A stretch of DNA of 43,689 nt from Saprospiraceae bacterium (GTDB taxonomy: Bacteria > Bacteroidota > Bacteroidia > Chitinophagales > Saprospiraceae), in the NCBI GenBank assembly GCA_020629965.1, contig JAHDCG010000002.1, positions 103,777 to 147,465 of the forward strand, in the 5' to 3' direction. The translations under genes and the position numbers were made by a program. Under the pieces are notes generated by a model that had not been told where the DNA came from, made no database searches, and was given only the letters and a program-made list of their open reading frames with translations. This document shows positions 24,576-33,004 of this stretch, one piece after another. How positions within the stretch are numbered: position 1 is the stretch's first letter; every line of letters begins with the position of its first letter.

Positions 24576-26396
24576 TTAATTCTCCGCTTTTTTATCTTCG
24601 CGCTCCCGAAAGTGCACGATACCTTCGTGCAAAGATAAAAACCAGCGGTCTGCGCCGATTTCTTCGGTAAAGCCCGATTTGGTCAAACGGTCACGAATCG
24701 GACCGATGGCACCGCAGACGTAAAAATCAATGCCCGATTTGCGCAAAAAACGGTGAATGTCGCGCAGGGCGGTCAGTCCGCTGCTGTCGATGTCGATGAT
24801 GCTTTTGGCGTCTAAAAAGAAGCATTTCAGCGGGCGATTTTCTTCCAAAACCAACTCCCGAATTTTATCTTTGAAATAAGAAGCATTGGCAAAAAAAAGT
24901 TGATTGTCAAAGCGCACAATGAGGGCTTCCGGCTCGCTTTGAATGCTGTCGAAACGGTCGATATTGCGGTAGTAAGTCTTGCCCGGCATAATGCCCAACA
25001 CGGCGATATGCGGACGGGAGGCGCGGTAAAAAATATTCAAAATTGACAAAACGACGCCGACTTCCACACCTTCTTCGATACCGAAAATCAAAGTCACCAA
25101 AAAAGTAGCGAGCATCAAAAAAAAGTCGCTGCGGTGAAATTTCCACAACCGAATCGCCTCCTTGTGTTCTATCAAACCCGGCAGTGCCAACAAGATAATC
25201 GCCGCCAAAATCGCCTTCGGCAAATAGTAAAAAGCGGAAGTAAACAGCAGTAAAGTCAGCCCGATCAGCACCGCCGTCACGATGCCCGCCAGTGTCGTCC
25301 GCGCCCCCGCCGAGTTGTTAATCGCAGAGCGCGTAAAACTCGCCGAGGTCGGCATCGCCTGAAACAATGCCCCGCCCATTTTCGACAGACCGATGGCAAT
25401 CAGTTCACGGTTCGGGCGCACGATATAGCTTTGGTGTTTGTTCTCCAAAGTCTTGGCAATACCGATGCTTTCGATAATACCGATGAGCGTCACGGTCACG
25501 ACGGTCGGAAAAAGACTCCGGAAAATATCGACGGTAAAATAGGGCACCTCAAAAGCGGGCAGACCCTGTGGTATCGAGCCGATAATTTCCAACCCCATTT
25601 TGTCTAAACCAAAAAACCATGTCAAAAAAGTACCGGGTATCACCACCGCGAGGGCAGAGGGAATGCGGCGGTCGAATTTTTTCAAAATCCACATCAAAAG
25701 CATGGAAGCCGTGCAGAAAACGACCGTCAGCAAATGCGCCCGGTCGAGGTGCGTAATTGCGTAAGAAAATTTTTGAAAAAGAGATAAATCACGGTCGATG
25801 GGAAAGCCCAAAAAATCGGATAATTGCGAAGCCAAGATAATAAATGCCGCCGCCGTGGTGAAGCCGGCAATGACGGGTTGCGACAGAAAATTCACCAAAA
25901 AACCCATCCGCAGCAGCCCGAATAAAAACTGCAAAAGCCCGATAAACAAACCCGCCGCCAGTGCATAACCGACAAACTCCGGCGTCAAAACCTCCACCCC
26001 CGGAATGTTACTGATGCCCTCCGCTACTAAAACCGAAGACACCGCCACCGGCCCGATAGCCAACTGCCGTGAACTGCCGATAAAAGCATAAATCACCAAC
26101 GGTATCAGCCCGCCGTACAGCCCGTAAATCGGCGGCAAACCCGCCAAAACCGCATAAGCCATGCCCTGCGGTATCAGCATCACGCCCACCGTCAGCCCCG
26201 CGATAATGTCGGCGGTAACGTTGCGCTTTTGCGAGTCTTTCAAGTCCTCGACGAGCGGTGATAATTTTTTGAAAGAGAGGCGTTTGATGGAAAAAGGTTT
26301 GTTTGTTTGTTTGTTTGAGTGGTTTGAATCGTTAGAGTCGTTTTTGAGTTTGGAGTCGTTTTCAGATTTATGGACGGCTCTCCGGTCAACCGACAA
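24576..26396 (-). CDS. SulP-family anion transporter with STAS domain
   Basis: A 606-residue inner-membrane transporter (SLC26/SulP), likely for sulfate, bicarbonate or a related anion. The core opens DIIAGLTVGVMLIPQGMAYAVLAGLPPIYGLY and runs through ten or more hydrophobic segments. A STAS domain (~465-590) holds the DIDSSGLTAL loop. The only possible canonical start is a TTG at 26396, three bases after the stop of the lipoprotein gene. The N-terminal ~35 residues are polar and encoded by repeat DNA: the TTG lies in a GTTGNNN array, and residues 12-33 (NDS-NDS-NHS pattern) are translated 9-base repeats. Conserved sequence begins only at about residue 37. Confidence 0.92.
   Translation of the reverse strand: MSVDRRAVHKSENDSKLKNDSNDSNHSNKQTNKPFSIKRLSFKKLSPLVEDLKDSQKRNVTADIIAGLTVGVMLIPQGMAYAVLAGLPPIYGLYGGLIPLVIYAFIGSSRQLAIGPVAVSSVLVAEGISNIPGVEVLTPEFVGYALAAGLFIGLLQFLFGLLRMGFLVNFLSQPVIAGFTTAAAFIILASQLSDFLGFPIDRDLSLFQKFSYAITHLDRAHLLTVVFCTASMLLMWILKKFDRRIPSALAVVIPGTFLTWFFGLDKMGLEIIGSIPQGLPAFEVPYFTVDIFRSLFPTVVTVTLIGIIESIGIAKTLENKHQSYIVRPNRELIAIGLSKMGGALFQAMPTSASFTRSAINNSAGARTTLAGIVTAVLIGLTLLLFTSAFYYLPKAILAAIILLALPGLIEHKEAIRLWKFHRSDFFLMLATFLVTLIFGIEEGVEVGVVLSILNIFYRASRPHIAVLGIMPGKTYYRNIDRFDSIQSEPEALIVRFDNQLFFANASYFKDKIRELVLEENRPLKCFFLDAKSIIDIDSSGLTALRDIHRFLRKSGIDFYVCGAIGPIRDRLTKSGFTEEIGADRWFLSLHEGIVHFREREDKKAEN
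26290..26362. repeat. Nonamer repeats translated in the SulP N-terminus
   Basis: On the minus strand, units such as CGACTCTAA, CGATTCAAA and CCACTCAAA follow each other and run into CAAACAAAC. They encode repeated Asn-Asp-Ser. The same 9-base unit appears outside genes at 33687-33722. Confidence 0.7.
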
Positions 26397-26410
26397 CGGT
26401 CAACGGGCAA
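26383..26410. repeat. GTTGNNN array spanning a stop and a start codon
   Basis: On the minus strand the units are GTTGCCC, GTTGACC, GTTGTCG and GTTGACC. The TGA stop of the lipoprotein gene and the TTG start of the SulP gene both lie inside it. Confidence 0.85.
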
Positions 26411-26978
26411 CGACCTCCGCTTCCTCCAAAATATAATTCAAATAATACAAATCGCTGTCATTCAGTCGCAGTTTTCCGCGAAAAGTAACGGTTTGGTCTT
26501 GTTTAAATTTGTTCTTGAATTTGTTCTGCAATTTGATGTCCATAATCGTTTCCGGACCCGCCATGCCGCAGAAAAAGCAGGAGCTGAACGGATTGGCGGA
26601 CAGGACGATAATGCTTTCTTCGCCCGTCTCTTCGACGGGAATGACGTAGCCCGAAATCCGGACTTTTTCCCCCGCGAGTCGTTGCACACTCGGGCGAAAA
26701 ACGGGGTAGGGGACGTAAGTATCGACTTCTTCCGTGTAGCGTTCTTCAAAATCTACTTCCGCCAGATGCGCCCAGGTCAATTCGATGTAGCCGTCCGCAT
26801 TTACGGTGTATTTGACGGTATCGGTCGGCGGGGTTTTGATGGTGTCTAAGGGCGGTGGGGTCGGCGGCAGGTCTTCCGCTGCTTCCGCTTCTGCCTCGTA
26901 TTTGTCGGAAACGGTCTCGGGCACATCGGTGCAGCTTGCTAAGAGAAATATGGAGAGGATGAAAATGAGTTTTGTCAT
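26400..26978 (-). CDS. Small lipoprotein with a DUF3299-like domain
   Basis: A 192-residue lipoprotein with lipobox LASC at Cys16. After an acidic, proline-rich linker (~20-55) comes a domain that runs ITLTWAHLAEVDFEE-like, then VRISGYVIPVEET, SSCFFCGMAGPETIMDI and VTFRGKLRLND. The pattern 'W..L', 'v.i.GY.iP', a Cys-containing turn and a final strand matches the DUF3299 layout, in which the turn is usually single-Cys. Here it is CxxC (SCFFCG), so metal binding or redox activity is possible. It overlaps the repeat array that begins the SulP gene and is probably co-transcribed with it. Function unknown. Confidence 0.7.
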   Translation of the reverse strand: MTKLIFILSIFLLASCTDVPETVSDKYEAEAEAAEDLPPTPPPLDTIKTPPTDTVKYTVNADGYIELTWAHLAEVDFEERYTEEVDTYVPYPVFRPSVQRLAGEKVRISGYVIPVEETGEESIIVLSANPFSSCFFCGMAGPETIMDIKLQNKFKNKFKQDQTVTFRGKLRLNDSDLYYLNYILEEAEVVAR

Positions 26979-27013
26979 AGAAGTTAGAGAGGTTTTCAGA
27001 AGACCCCTAAATC

Positions 27014-27050
27014 CCCGGAGCGGGGACTTGCTCCGCTCCGGGAATTACCG
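27014..27050. repeat. Palindromic element E1 with TTACCGG tail
   Basis: CCCGGAGCGG (27014-27023) is exactly complementary to CCGCTCCGGG (27033-27042), with a nine-base loop, followed by AATTACCGG. It lies between the hflX stop and the lipoprotein start on the minus strand, so it might also terminate hflX, but there is no T-run. Confidence 0.6.
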
Positions 27051-27175
27051 GTAAAATAAACAATAATAATTACTCGAAAAAGAACGGAAAGAAAAGATAC
27101 GCAATACATCAAAAAAAATAAAAGAGGCATTCAGCAACCACAAAACAGCAAAGCAAAAAAAACGAAAGCCGTCCG

Positions 27176-27206
27176 GCAACCACCAACTACCACCCACCAC
27201 CTAACT
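27176..27206. repeat. GTTGNNN-family array touching the hflX stop
   Basis: Plus-strand units GGCAACC, ACCAACT, ACCACCC and ACCACCT, followed by AACTCACC. The hflX TGA (27208-27206, minus strand) is reached at its end. Confidence 0.7.
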
Positions 27207-28423
27207 CACCATCTTTTCACCTGATAAGGATACCGCACTTCGTATTCCGCCTTCACCATTTCCAGCAATTTCGCCCGCAATTTATCCATGTTTTCCTTAT
27301 TGAGCGCCGAAATGAAAATATTTTCCGCGTCGAAGTCATTACGCAGTTTACGTTTCAGGTCTTCCTCGATTTCGGTTTTGACTTCTTCTTCCAGCAGGTC
27401 ATCGAAATAACGCTCGCGGTAGAGGTCGATTTTATTGAAAACCATCAGCGTCGGTTTTTCCAAAGCACCGAGGTCGCGCAGCGTTTCTTTAACGGTGATG
27501 ACTTGGTCTTCAAACTGCGGATGCGCAATATCGACGACGTGCAGCAAAATATCCGCCTCGCGCACCTCGTCCAGTGTCGATTTAAAACTTTCAATCAGGT
27601 GCGTCGGCAATTTGCGAATAAAACCGACCGTATCGGACAGCAAAAACGGGGTCGCTTGCAGCACCACCTTTCGCACCGTCGTGTCCAAAGTCGCAAAAAG
27701 TTTGTCTTCCGCAAAGACTTCGGACTTGCTCAATACGTTCATCAGCGTGGACTTGCCGACGTTGGTGTAACCGACCAAAGCCACGCGAATCATCTCGCCG
27801 CGTTGCTTGCGGCGGGTCTCGTTTTGCCGGTCGATTTTTTCCAATTTCTTTTTCAGCAGCGAGATTTGGTCGCGCACGATACGTCTGTCCGTCTCGATTT
27901 CTTTCTCCCCCGGTCCGCGCATTCCGATACCACCGCGTTGGCGTTCGAGGTGCGTCCACAGACCCCGCAGGCGCGGCAGCAGGTATTGCATTTGTGCCAA
28001 ATCGACCTGTGCTTTCGCCTGTGCCGTTTGGGCGCGTCGTGCAAAAATATCCAAAATCAAACTCGACCTGTCCACGATTTTGACCTTCAGTTCTTCTTCA
28101 ATGATATTGGTCTGCTTTCCGGTCAAATCATCATCAAAAATCACAACGTTAATGTCGTCGTGTTCTTCGATGTACTTCTGGATTTCCTCCAGTTTACCCT
28201 TTCCCACAAAGGTGCGCGGGTTGGGGTGTTTCATGCGTTGTGTATATACCTTGCGAGTGGTAGCTCCGGCGGTCATCGCCAAAAACTCCAGTTCGTCCAA
28301 GTGTTCTTTTACCGTATCCTCGTCGTCTTCGGGGCGAATGATGCCGACCAGTACGGCATTTTCTTCGACCTTCAGACCGAGTTTGGTTTGCTTATTTAAA
28401 TCCCATTGAATGCTTGGATCCAT
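27206..28423 (-). CDS. hflX: Ribosome-associated GTPase HflX
   Basis: A 405-residue GTPase that binds the large ribosomal subunit and helps split stalled ribosomes under stress. The N-terminal HflX domain contains NPRTFVGKGKLEEI and VIFDDDLTGKQTNIIEE. A glycine-rich linker GGIGMRGPGEKEIETDRR precedes the G domain. There G1 is ALVGYTNVGKSTLMN (~213-226), G3 is DTVGFIRKLP and G4 is NKID. All nucleotide-binding motifs are intact and the length is usual. The start at 28423 is followed directly upstream by a GTTGNNN array in the leader. Confidence 0.97.
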   Translation of the reverse strand: MDPSIQWDLNKQTKLGLKVEENAVLVGIIRPEDDEDTVKEHLDELEFLAMTAGATTRKVYTQRMKHPNPRTFVGKGKLEEIQKYIEEHDDINVVIFDDDLTGKQTNIIEEELKVKIVDRSSLILDIFARRAQTAQAKAQVDLAQMQYLLPRLRGLWTHLERQRGGIGMRGPGEKEIETDRRIVRDQISLLKKKLEKIDRQNETRRKQRGEMIRVALVGYTNVGKSTLMNVLSKSEVFAEDKLFATLDTTVRKVVLQATPFLLSDTVGFIRKLPTHLIESFKSTLDEVREADILLHVVDIAHPQFEDQVITVKETLRDLGALEKPTLMVFNKIDLYRERYFDDLLEEEVKTEIEEDLKRKLRNDFDAENIFISALNKENMDKLRAKLLEMVKAEYEVRYPYQVKRW

Positions 28424-28425
28424 GT

Positions 28426-28461
28426 GTTGGTTGGTGGTTGATAGTTGATGGTTGGTGGTTG
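28426..28461. repeat. Heptamer array GTTGNNN at the hflX start
   Basis: Units GTTGGTG, GTTGATA, GTTGATG, GTTGGTG and GTTG, the most regular copy of the family. It begins within three bases of the hflX start codon and occupies its leader. Confidence 0.9.
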
Positions 28462-28524
28462 CGGTAGAAATTTTTTTTTAATAATTCCGATAATTCTCCC
28501 AAGCTGTTTTTCTATTCGGCAGCG

Positions 28525-28560
28525 AGTGCGGGGCATTTTCAAAATGCCTTGCACTTACCG
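28525..28560 (-). repeat. REP-like nested palindrome E2
   Basis: AGTGC (28525-28529) pairs with GCACT (28551-28555), and GGCATTTT (28532-28539) with AAAATGCC (28541-28548), with 2-base bulges between. On the minus strand it starts GGTAAGTGC. It is homologous to E3 at 33005-33040. Confidence 0.75.
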
Positions 28561-28611
28561 TAGCTTTTTCTTGTTACTCTTAATCCGGTTATTTACTCGA
28601 CCCGGACGATT

Positions 28612-29181
28612 TTACAATTCTAACTCCAGCAGCGTGAGCAAACTGTCAACTTGTTCCTGTGGTTTGAAAGTTCCCTGCATTCGCAATCTTTCGCCGTTGT
28701 TGGCGTATTCGTAAGTGCGATTAAGGTACATGCTCATGGCTTTATCGTCAATTTGACCTTCGTTGTAGCCCGCTTTGATGATTTTCCAATTGTGGAGTCG
28801 GTCGCCCAATTCCGATGCGTGATGAATGACTAACCACGGCGCGGCGGAGGCGACTTCGCCGAGTTTAAAGACATCGGGGTAGCCGTGAATTTCAAACAGC
28901 TTTTCGATTTTCAGCAGGTTCAGTTTGTCTGTCTCACTAATAACCCGTTCCGCTGCAATGTGTTCGCCGGAGTTATAACCGTGCGTTTGTTGTGCGGCGG
29001 TAGCGGCATTGCGGGCGTCTTGGTCGGCGCGGTAAATGACCTCGTAATAATCCGCTAATTTCTTCGGCGTGTCGAGCATTTTTATTTCTCGGTCGAGGTC
29101 GATTTCGGGGGCGGCGATTTTTTTGTTTTCGGTGTTTTGGCAGGAGAAAAAGAGGAGGAGAGGGAAGAGGTATTTGTACAT
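28612..29181 (-). CDS. DUF6624-family lipoprotein
   Basis: The start at 29181 (MYKYLFPLLLFFSC) gives a short lipoprotein signal with Cys14 and a 189-residue product. The frame extends 14 residues upstream but those would displace the signal. The body shows the DUF6624 pattern: an IYRADQDAR acidic motif, DKLNLLKIEKLFEIHGYP, then APWLVIHHASELGDRLHNWKII and a YLNRTYEYANNGERLRMQGT end. The function of the family is unknown. It is separated from the BNR-repeat gene by 215 bases with no visible structure. Confidence 0.72.
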   Translation of the reverse strand: MYKYLFPLLLFFSCQNTENKKIAAPEIDLDREIKMLDTPKKLADYYEVIYRADQDARNAATAAQQTHGYNSGEHIAAERVISETDKLNLLKIEKLFEIHGYPDVFKLGEVASAAPWLVIHHASELGDRLHNWKIIKAGYNEGQIDDKAMSMYLNRTYEYANNGERLRMQGTFKPQEQVDSLLTLLELEL

Positions 29182-29395
29182 TTTTGAAATTGTTATTTTA
29201 ATTTTTGTGAAATATATGAGCACTCATCCTGAGAGACAAGTCGGACGCTCATTTTTTGTCGGAGGGCAAAATAATGAATGTTTGACGCGGGCGGTTTGGA
29301 GTTTTTATGTTTTTTTTAGTAACACAACAAGTCAGATGAGCATTATTTTTTTTCGTTGAAAAATCCGCATCCGACTTGTTTAACAAACCAAAAAT

Positions 29396-31924
29396 TTACA
29401 ATTTCTCCACCACCAAACTCTCCCCGCCGACCTGCAAAATATAAACTCCTTTTGCTAAATTTTCGACGGGCATTTTTGCCGTCAAACTCCCCGCTGCCAC
29501 CGCTCGCGCTCGCAAAAAACGACCACTCGTATCGTACAAACGCAACTCGGTCAAGGTTTGTACCGGTTCGGAAAAACGCACGTTGATAACCTCTCGCGCA
29601 GGGTTCGGAAAAACCATGAAAGTCGCCTCCGCAGCGGGCGCATCCACAGCAGACGGCGGCTCGAAAAGCGGTGAGTCCCACACTCCGCTGCCGTGCGTCG
29701 CGGCGCGCAAACGGCGGTTACTGTCTTGAATATCCAAGTGCATCACCATCGTCGCGCCGGGCAGACCGGTCTGAAAAGGCGTTAAAGTCGGTGTCTCCGC
29801 ATCGTCTTCCAGCAGCCACACGCCGATGTCGTTTCCGATGTAAATATTTTGCGGGAAAAGCGGGTCGATGGCTACCGTATTGGTCGGCAAATCGGGTAAA
29901 TCCGGAGCGGCATTTGTCCAGGTCGCGCCGCCGTCTTCGGTCTTAAAAAGGTGACCGGTATCGAAGCCCGAAAAGGTGACGAACACCCGGTCGGCATCAG
30001 TCGGGTCGATACTGATGTCGGTGCAAAGGCGGTCGGGTAAATCGCTCATCCACGTCCAAGTCGCGCCGCTGTTCGTACTGCGAAAAACCTTACCGGGACC
30101 CGCTTCCGGAGCGAAAGGCTCGGGCGCGGTTGCCGCGTAAAGCACCGTCGGGTCGGACTCTGCCGTGCCGATGACCATGACGGGCAGGGCGGGGTCGAGA
30201 AAGTCGTCGGAGGTCGCCTCCCACGTATCGCCGCTGTCGGTCGAGCGATAAACGCGCTGTGCGGCGGCGTAAATGACGTTCGGTTCGGGTTTGTAAATTT
30301 CAATCGGGGCGATAAAACAAACGTTTTCAAAATCGGCTTCTTCGGGCGCGATAAAGTTGAAATTATTACCGCCGTTCGTGCTGCGGCGCAGTCCCAATCT
30401 TTGCGAGGTGCCGTAAAAAATACTGTTGTCGGTCGGGTGCGTTTTAGCACTGCCGCCGTCGCCGCCGATGACGCGCTGCCAAGAGTCTTCGCCGCGATAA
30501 ATCGCCGTGGCGTTGTCCTGCATTCCGCCGATACCCAAATCGGGAAATAAATCGTGGCTGCTGAAATCCGCGTAAAACTGTTGCGTTTGGTAGCTGCCGT
30601 TGCGCCCTTCCCAGTTTTCGCCTTTGTCAAAACTTACAAAAATACCGCCGTCGGTCGCCGCAAAATAGGTGTTCGGTACGACCGGATGCGGATAGACCGC
30701 GTGAATGTCCGCATGTACATAATCGCCCGGACCCTCGGGACCGCCCACGGGCGTCTGCCCGAAATCCCAAGCGTACCAGTAAGTTTTTTGCTCGATGTTA
30801 AAGCCGCCGTTCACCGATTTGTAAGCATCGACGCCGACCCACAGCAGCGTCTCGACATCTTGCGGGTCGAGCAGTACATCGTGCGCAAACCAACCCTGAT
30901 AGGTCGGTACGTTTTCATTGTTGACGAGCGTCCAAGAGTCGCCGCCGTCTTCGCTGCGAAACAAACCGTATTCCTGATTAGTGCCGTTGTAGTCCGCCGC
31001 CGAGCAGTACATGATATTTGCGTTGGCAGGCGAAAATTTAATCCGCGCCTTACCGCTGTAACCGACGGGCGCGCCGTTTTCGACCAAAGTGAAAGTGCTG
31101 CCGCCGTCCGTACTGCGATAAATGCCGCTGTCGTCACCATCGAAAAGCGAACCGACGGTCACGAAAACGATATTCGGGTCAGTCGGGTGCAGCGCGAGGT
31201 GGGAAGCCATTGGCAGGTCGAGCACGAGTTCCCAGTTTGCGCCGGCATTTTGGGTGCGGTACAGTCCTTCGGAGGTCGCGGCAAAAACTACATCCGGGTC
31301 GGAGGTCATAATTTTCATATCCGTCACGCCCGTCAAATCGGAAAAATCTCTGTCCCAACTCTTCGTCCAGGTCGCTCCGCCGTCCGTGGTTTTCAAAATG
31401 CCGATGCCGTAAGAGCCGCGTGTGTAGCGGTCAACGGTGCCGGGACGGGTTTCCGCACTGTTGTAAACCTCGCCCGTGCCGATGTACATTTCGTCAGGAT
31501 TGTCGGGATTTATTGCAATCGCAGGTACGCCTAAAACCGGAAAATCAATCATCACTTTTTCCCAACCGACGTAGCCCTCGCCGGCGGTTTCGGTTTTCCA
31601 CAGTCCGCCGCTCGCGCTGCCCGCGTAGATGGTACTCGGCTCGGTCGGATGAAATGCCAAACACAGCGTGCGCCCGCCGATATTTTTCGGGCCGAGTGCC
31701 TGCCAGTCCGCCTCCGTGCTGCGGGTGACTGCTTGCGCGGCGAGTTGTTTGTAAGCTGTCTCGTATTTTTTTGCAGGAATAAAGTGCCCCGGATAGCTGC
31801 GGCTGAAACTCCACCAATCGAGCGCAACGCCGGCACCGCTTTGAGTTTCGCGGGGCGGCTCGGGGGCGGCGCAGGAGGCGAGCAGGAGGGTGAGGAAAGA
31901 GAGGAGGAGGAGATGTTTTTGCAT
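29396..31924 (-). CDS. BNR/sortilin-like repeat protein with T9SS sorting domain
   Basis: An 842-residue exported protein made mainly of BNR/Asp-box repeats (beta-propeller). Typical units are GGLWKTETAG, GILKTTDGGATW, GLYRTQNAGANW, GIYRSTDGGSTF and GLFRSEDGGDSW, continuing to HLFKTEDGGATW. It ends with a T9SS tail (FMVFPNPAREV, then KGVYILQV). The N-terminus carries a lipobox, LASC with Cys18, not a plain signal peptidase I site. The combination is unusual for a T9SS cargo. Relatives are annotated as glycosyl hydrolases or sialidase-like, but no sialidase catalytic Arg triad or Asp/Tyr pair is evident, so binding is as likely as hydrolysis. The next gene upstream encodes an EAD11-like membrane protein 33 bases away. 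Confidence 0.88.
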   Translation of the reverse strand: MQKHLLLLSFLTLLLASCAAPEPPRETQSGAGVALDWWSFSRSYPGHFIPAKKYETAYKQLAAQAVTRSTEADWQALGPKNIGGRTLCLAFHPTEPSTIYAGSASGGLWKTETAGEGYVGWEKVMIDFPVLGVPAIAINPDNPDEMYIGTGEVYNSAETRPGTVDRYTRGSYGIGILKTTDGGATWTKSWDRDFSDLTGVTDMKIMTSDPDVVFAATSEGLYRTQNAGANWELVLDLPMASHLALHPTDPNIVFVTVGSLFDGDDSGIYRSTDGGSTFTLVENGAPVGYSGKARIKFSPANANIMYCSAADYNGTNQEYGLFRSEDGGDSWTLVNNENVPTYQGWFAHDVLLDPQDVETLLWVGVDAYKSVNGGFNIEQKTYWYAWDFGQTPVGGPEGPGDYVHADIHAVYPHPVVPNTYFAATDGGIFVSFDKGENWEGRNGSYQTQQFYADFSSHDLFPDLGIGGMQDNATAIYRGEDSWQRVIGGDGGSAKTHPTDNSIFYGTSQRLGLRRSTNGGNNFNFIAPEEADFENVCFIAPIEIYKPEPNVIYAAAQRVYRSTDSGDTWEATSDDFLDPALPVMVIGTAESDPTVLYAATAPEPFAPEAGPGKVFRSTNSGATWTWMSDLPDRLCTDISIDPTDADRVFVTFSGFDTGHLFKTEDGGATWTNAAPDLPDLPTNTVAIDPLFPQNIYIGNDIGVWLLEDDAETPTLTPFQTGLPGATMVMHLDIQDSNRRLRAATHGSGVWDSPLFEPPSAVDAPAAEATFMVFPNPAREVINVRFSEPVQTLTELRLYDTSGRFLRARAVAAGSLTAKMPVENLAKGVYILQVGGESLVVEKL

Positions 31925-31957
31925 GGTGGCTGTTTTTATTTTTGTAGAAATCGGAGA

Positions 31958-32821
31958 TTACTGCTTCGCCCAAATCATCGGCTCGTCCATAAATTCCGCA
32001 TCGTATAGGCTTTGCAGATAAACCGTCAAAGTATAATTATTCATTTGCGGTAAAAAGGCTAAATAACCTTGAGTCAAATTCGGAGCAGTATAAACTGCAT
32101 GGACGAAACCGTCTGAGTCCAAACCCGTGATTTGTACAGAACCTACACCGTTCGCATAAGTAGCATTTCTGCCTGATGCATCAAAAACAATGTAACCGAT
32201 ACTGCTTTCATACCACGTCGTATTCGCCAACAGCCCCGTAATAATTTGGTCGCTGACTGCCGTAAAATCAGTCGGCTCTTCGACGGTCGGCTCTTCGGCG
32301 ATCGTGCTTTCAGCGGTCGTGCTTTCGGTCGTGGGCACCTCGGCGGTAGTTTTTTCCTGCTTTAATTCGGTGTCGGTCGGCAGGGTAGTCGTAAACTCCG
32401 TCGGTATTACCTCGTCTTCTTCCATACTCAAACCGATAACCATCAATAAGATAAAAATGACGCCGATAGTAGCGAAAACCCACAGTACCGGGCTGCCTTT
32501 TGACTTGCCGGAAGTCTGCGCGGCGGCATTTTGTCTGCGGGCGGCGGCAGCGGTTGCGGCGGTTCTGCCCGCTTTGATGTCTTCGACGATGTTGAGCAGG
32601 TTGTATTCGATTTGGTTCAGTTGCTTGGGGTCGGGACCGAGACCGAGTCGCTGCTCTTTTTCGTACTTGTTGTATTTACCTAACAGCATGACGACCGAAT
32701 GACGGTAAGCCTTGTCGATATTTTTCTGCTGCGCCAAATAGTCCCGCGTCAGTTCCAAAGCGCGTCGGGTTTCGCCGTTGCCGATGAGTTTGTTGACTTG
32801 TGCCGAAAGAGATTTTTCCAT
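31958..32821 (-). CDS. EAD11-like domain membrane protein
   Basis: A 287-residue protein with one membrane segment (~111-132). Residues 1-85 form a helical domain. It opens with the VNKLIGNGETRRALELTRDYL pattern, has YRHSVVMLLGKYNKYEKEQRLG in the middle and closes on QLNQIEYNLLNIVEDI. This is the shape of effector-associated domain 11, an adaptor found in bacterial conflict and signalling proteins of this phylum. After the membrane segment a Thr/Glu-rich linker (~134-175) leads to an unrecognised ~100-residue C-terminal domain outside the membrane. EAD domains normally pair with a second EAD protein carrying an effector; none is adjacent. The assignment is by pattern only. Confidence 0.65.
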   Translation of the reverse strand: MEKSLSAQVNKLIGNGETRRALELTRDYLAQQKNIDKAYRHSVVMLLGKYNKYEKEQRLGLGPDPKQLNQIEYNLLNIVEDIKAGRTAATAAAARRQNAAAQTSGKSKGSPVLWVFATIGVIFILLMVIGLSMEEDEVIPTEFTTTLPTDTELKQEKTTAEVPTTESTTAESTIAEEPTVEEPTDFTAVSDQIITGLLANTTWYESSIGYIVFDASGRNATYANGVGSVQITGLDSDGFVHAVYTAPNLTQGYLAFLPQMNNYTLTVYLQSLYDAEFMDEPMIWAKQ

Positions 32822-33004
32822 AAAAGTTGTCGGACGTTTGTTTTCAATTTGAAATTCGGCTTAAAAATACGGAAAAGAGAGGGAATGAGAATGCGTCGGG
32901 GAGAATTGAACGCGGAGGTGCAGAAACGCGGAGTTAGTTTGTGTTTGTAATTATTTGAAAGTCAGTCAGTTAAGTGTGTGTTCGGTTTTCGAGGAATTAA
33001 TGTC

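Noticed and set aside
27503-28399. 298-codon plus-strand frame inside hflX
   Set aside because: hflX has every expected motif on the other strand. The frame has no signal, domain or promoter.
30554-31534. 326-codon plus-strand frame inside the BNR-repeat gene
   Set aside because: Antisense shadow of the repeat protein. Its Val/Arg-rich sequence reflects the complement of Asp/Gly codons.
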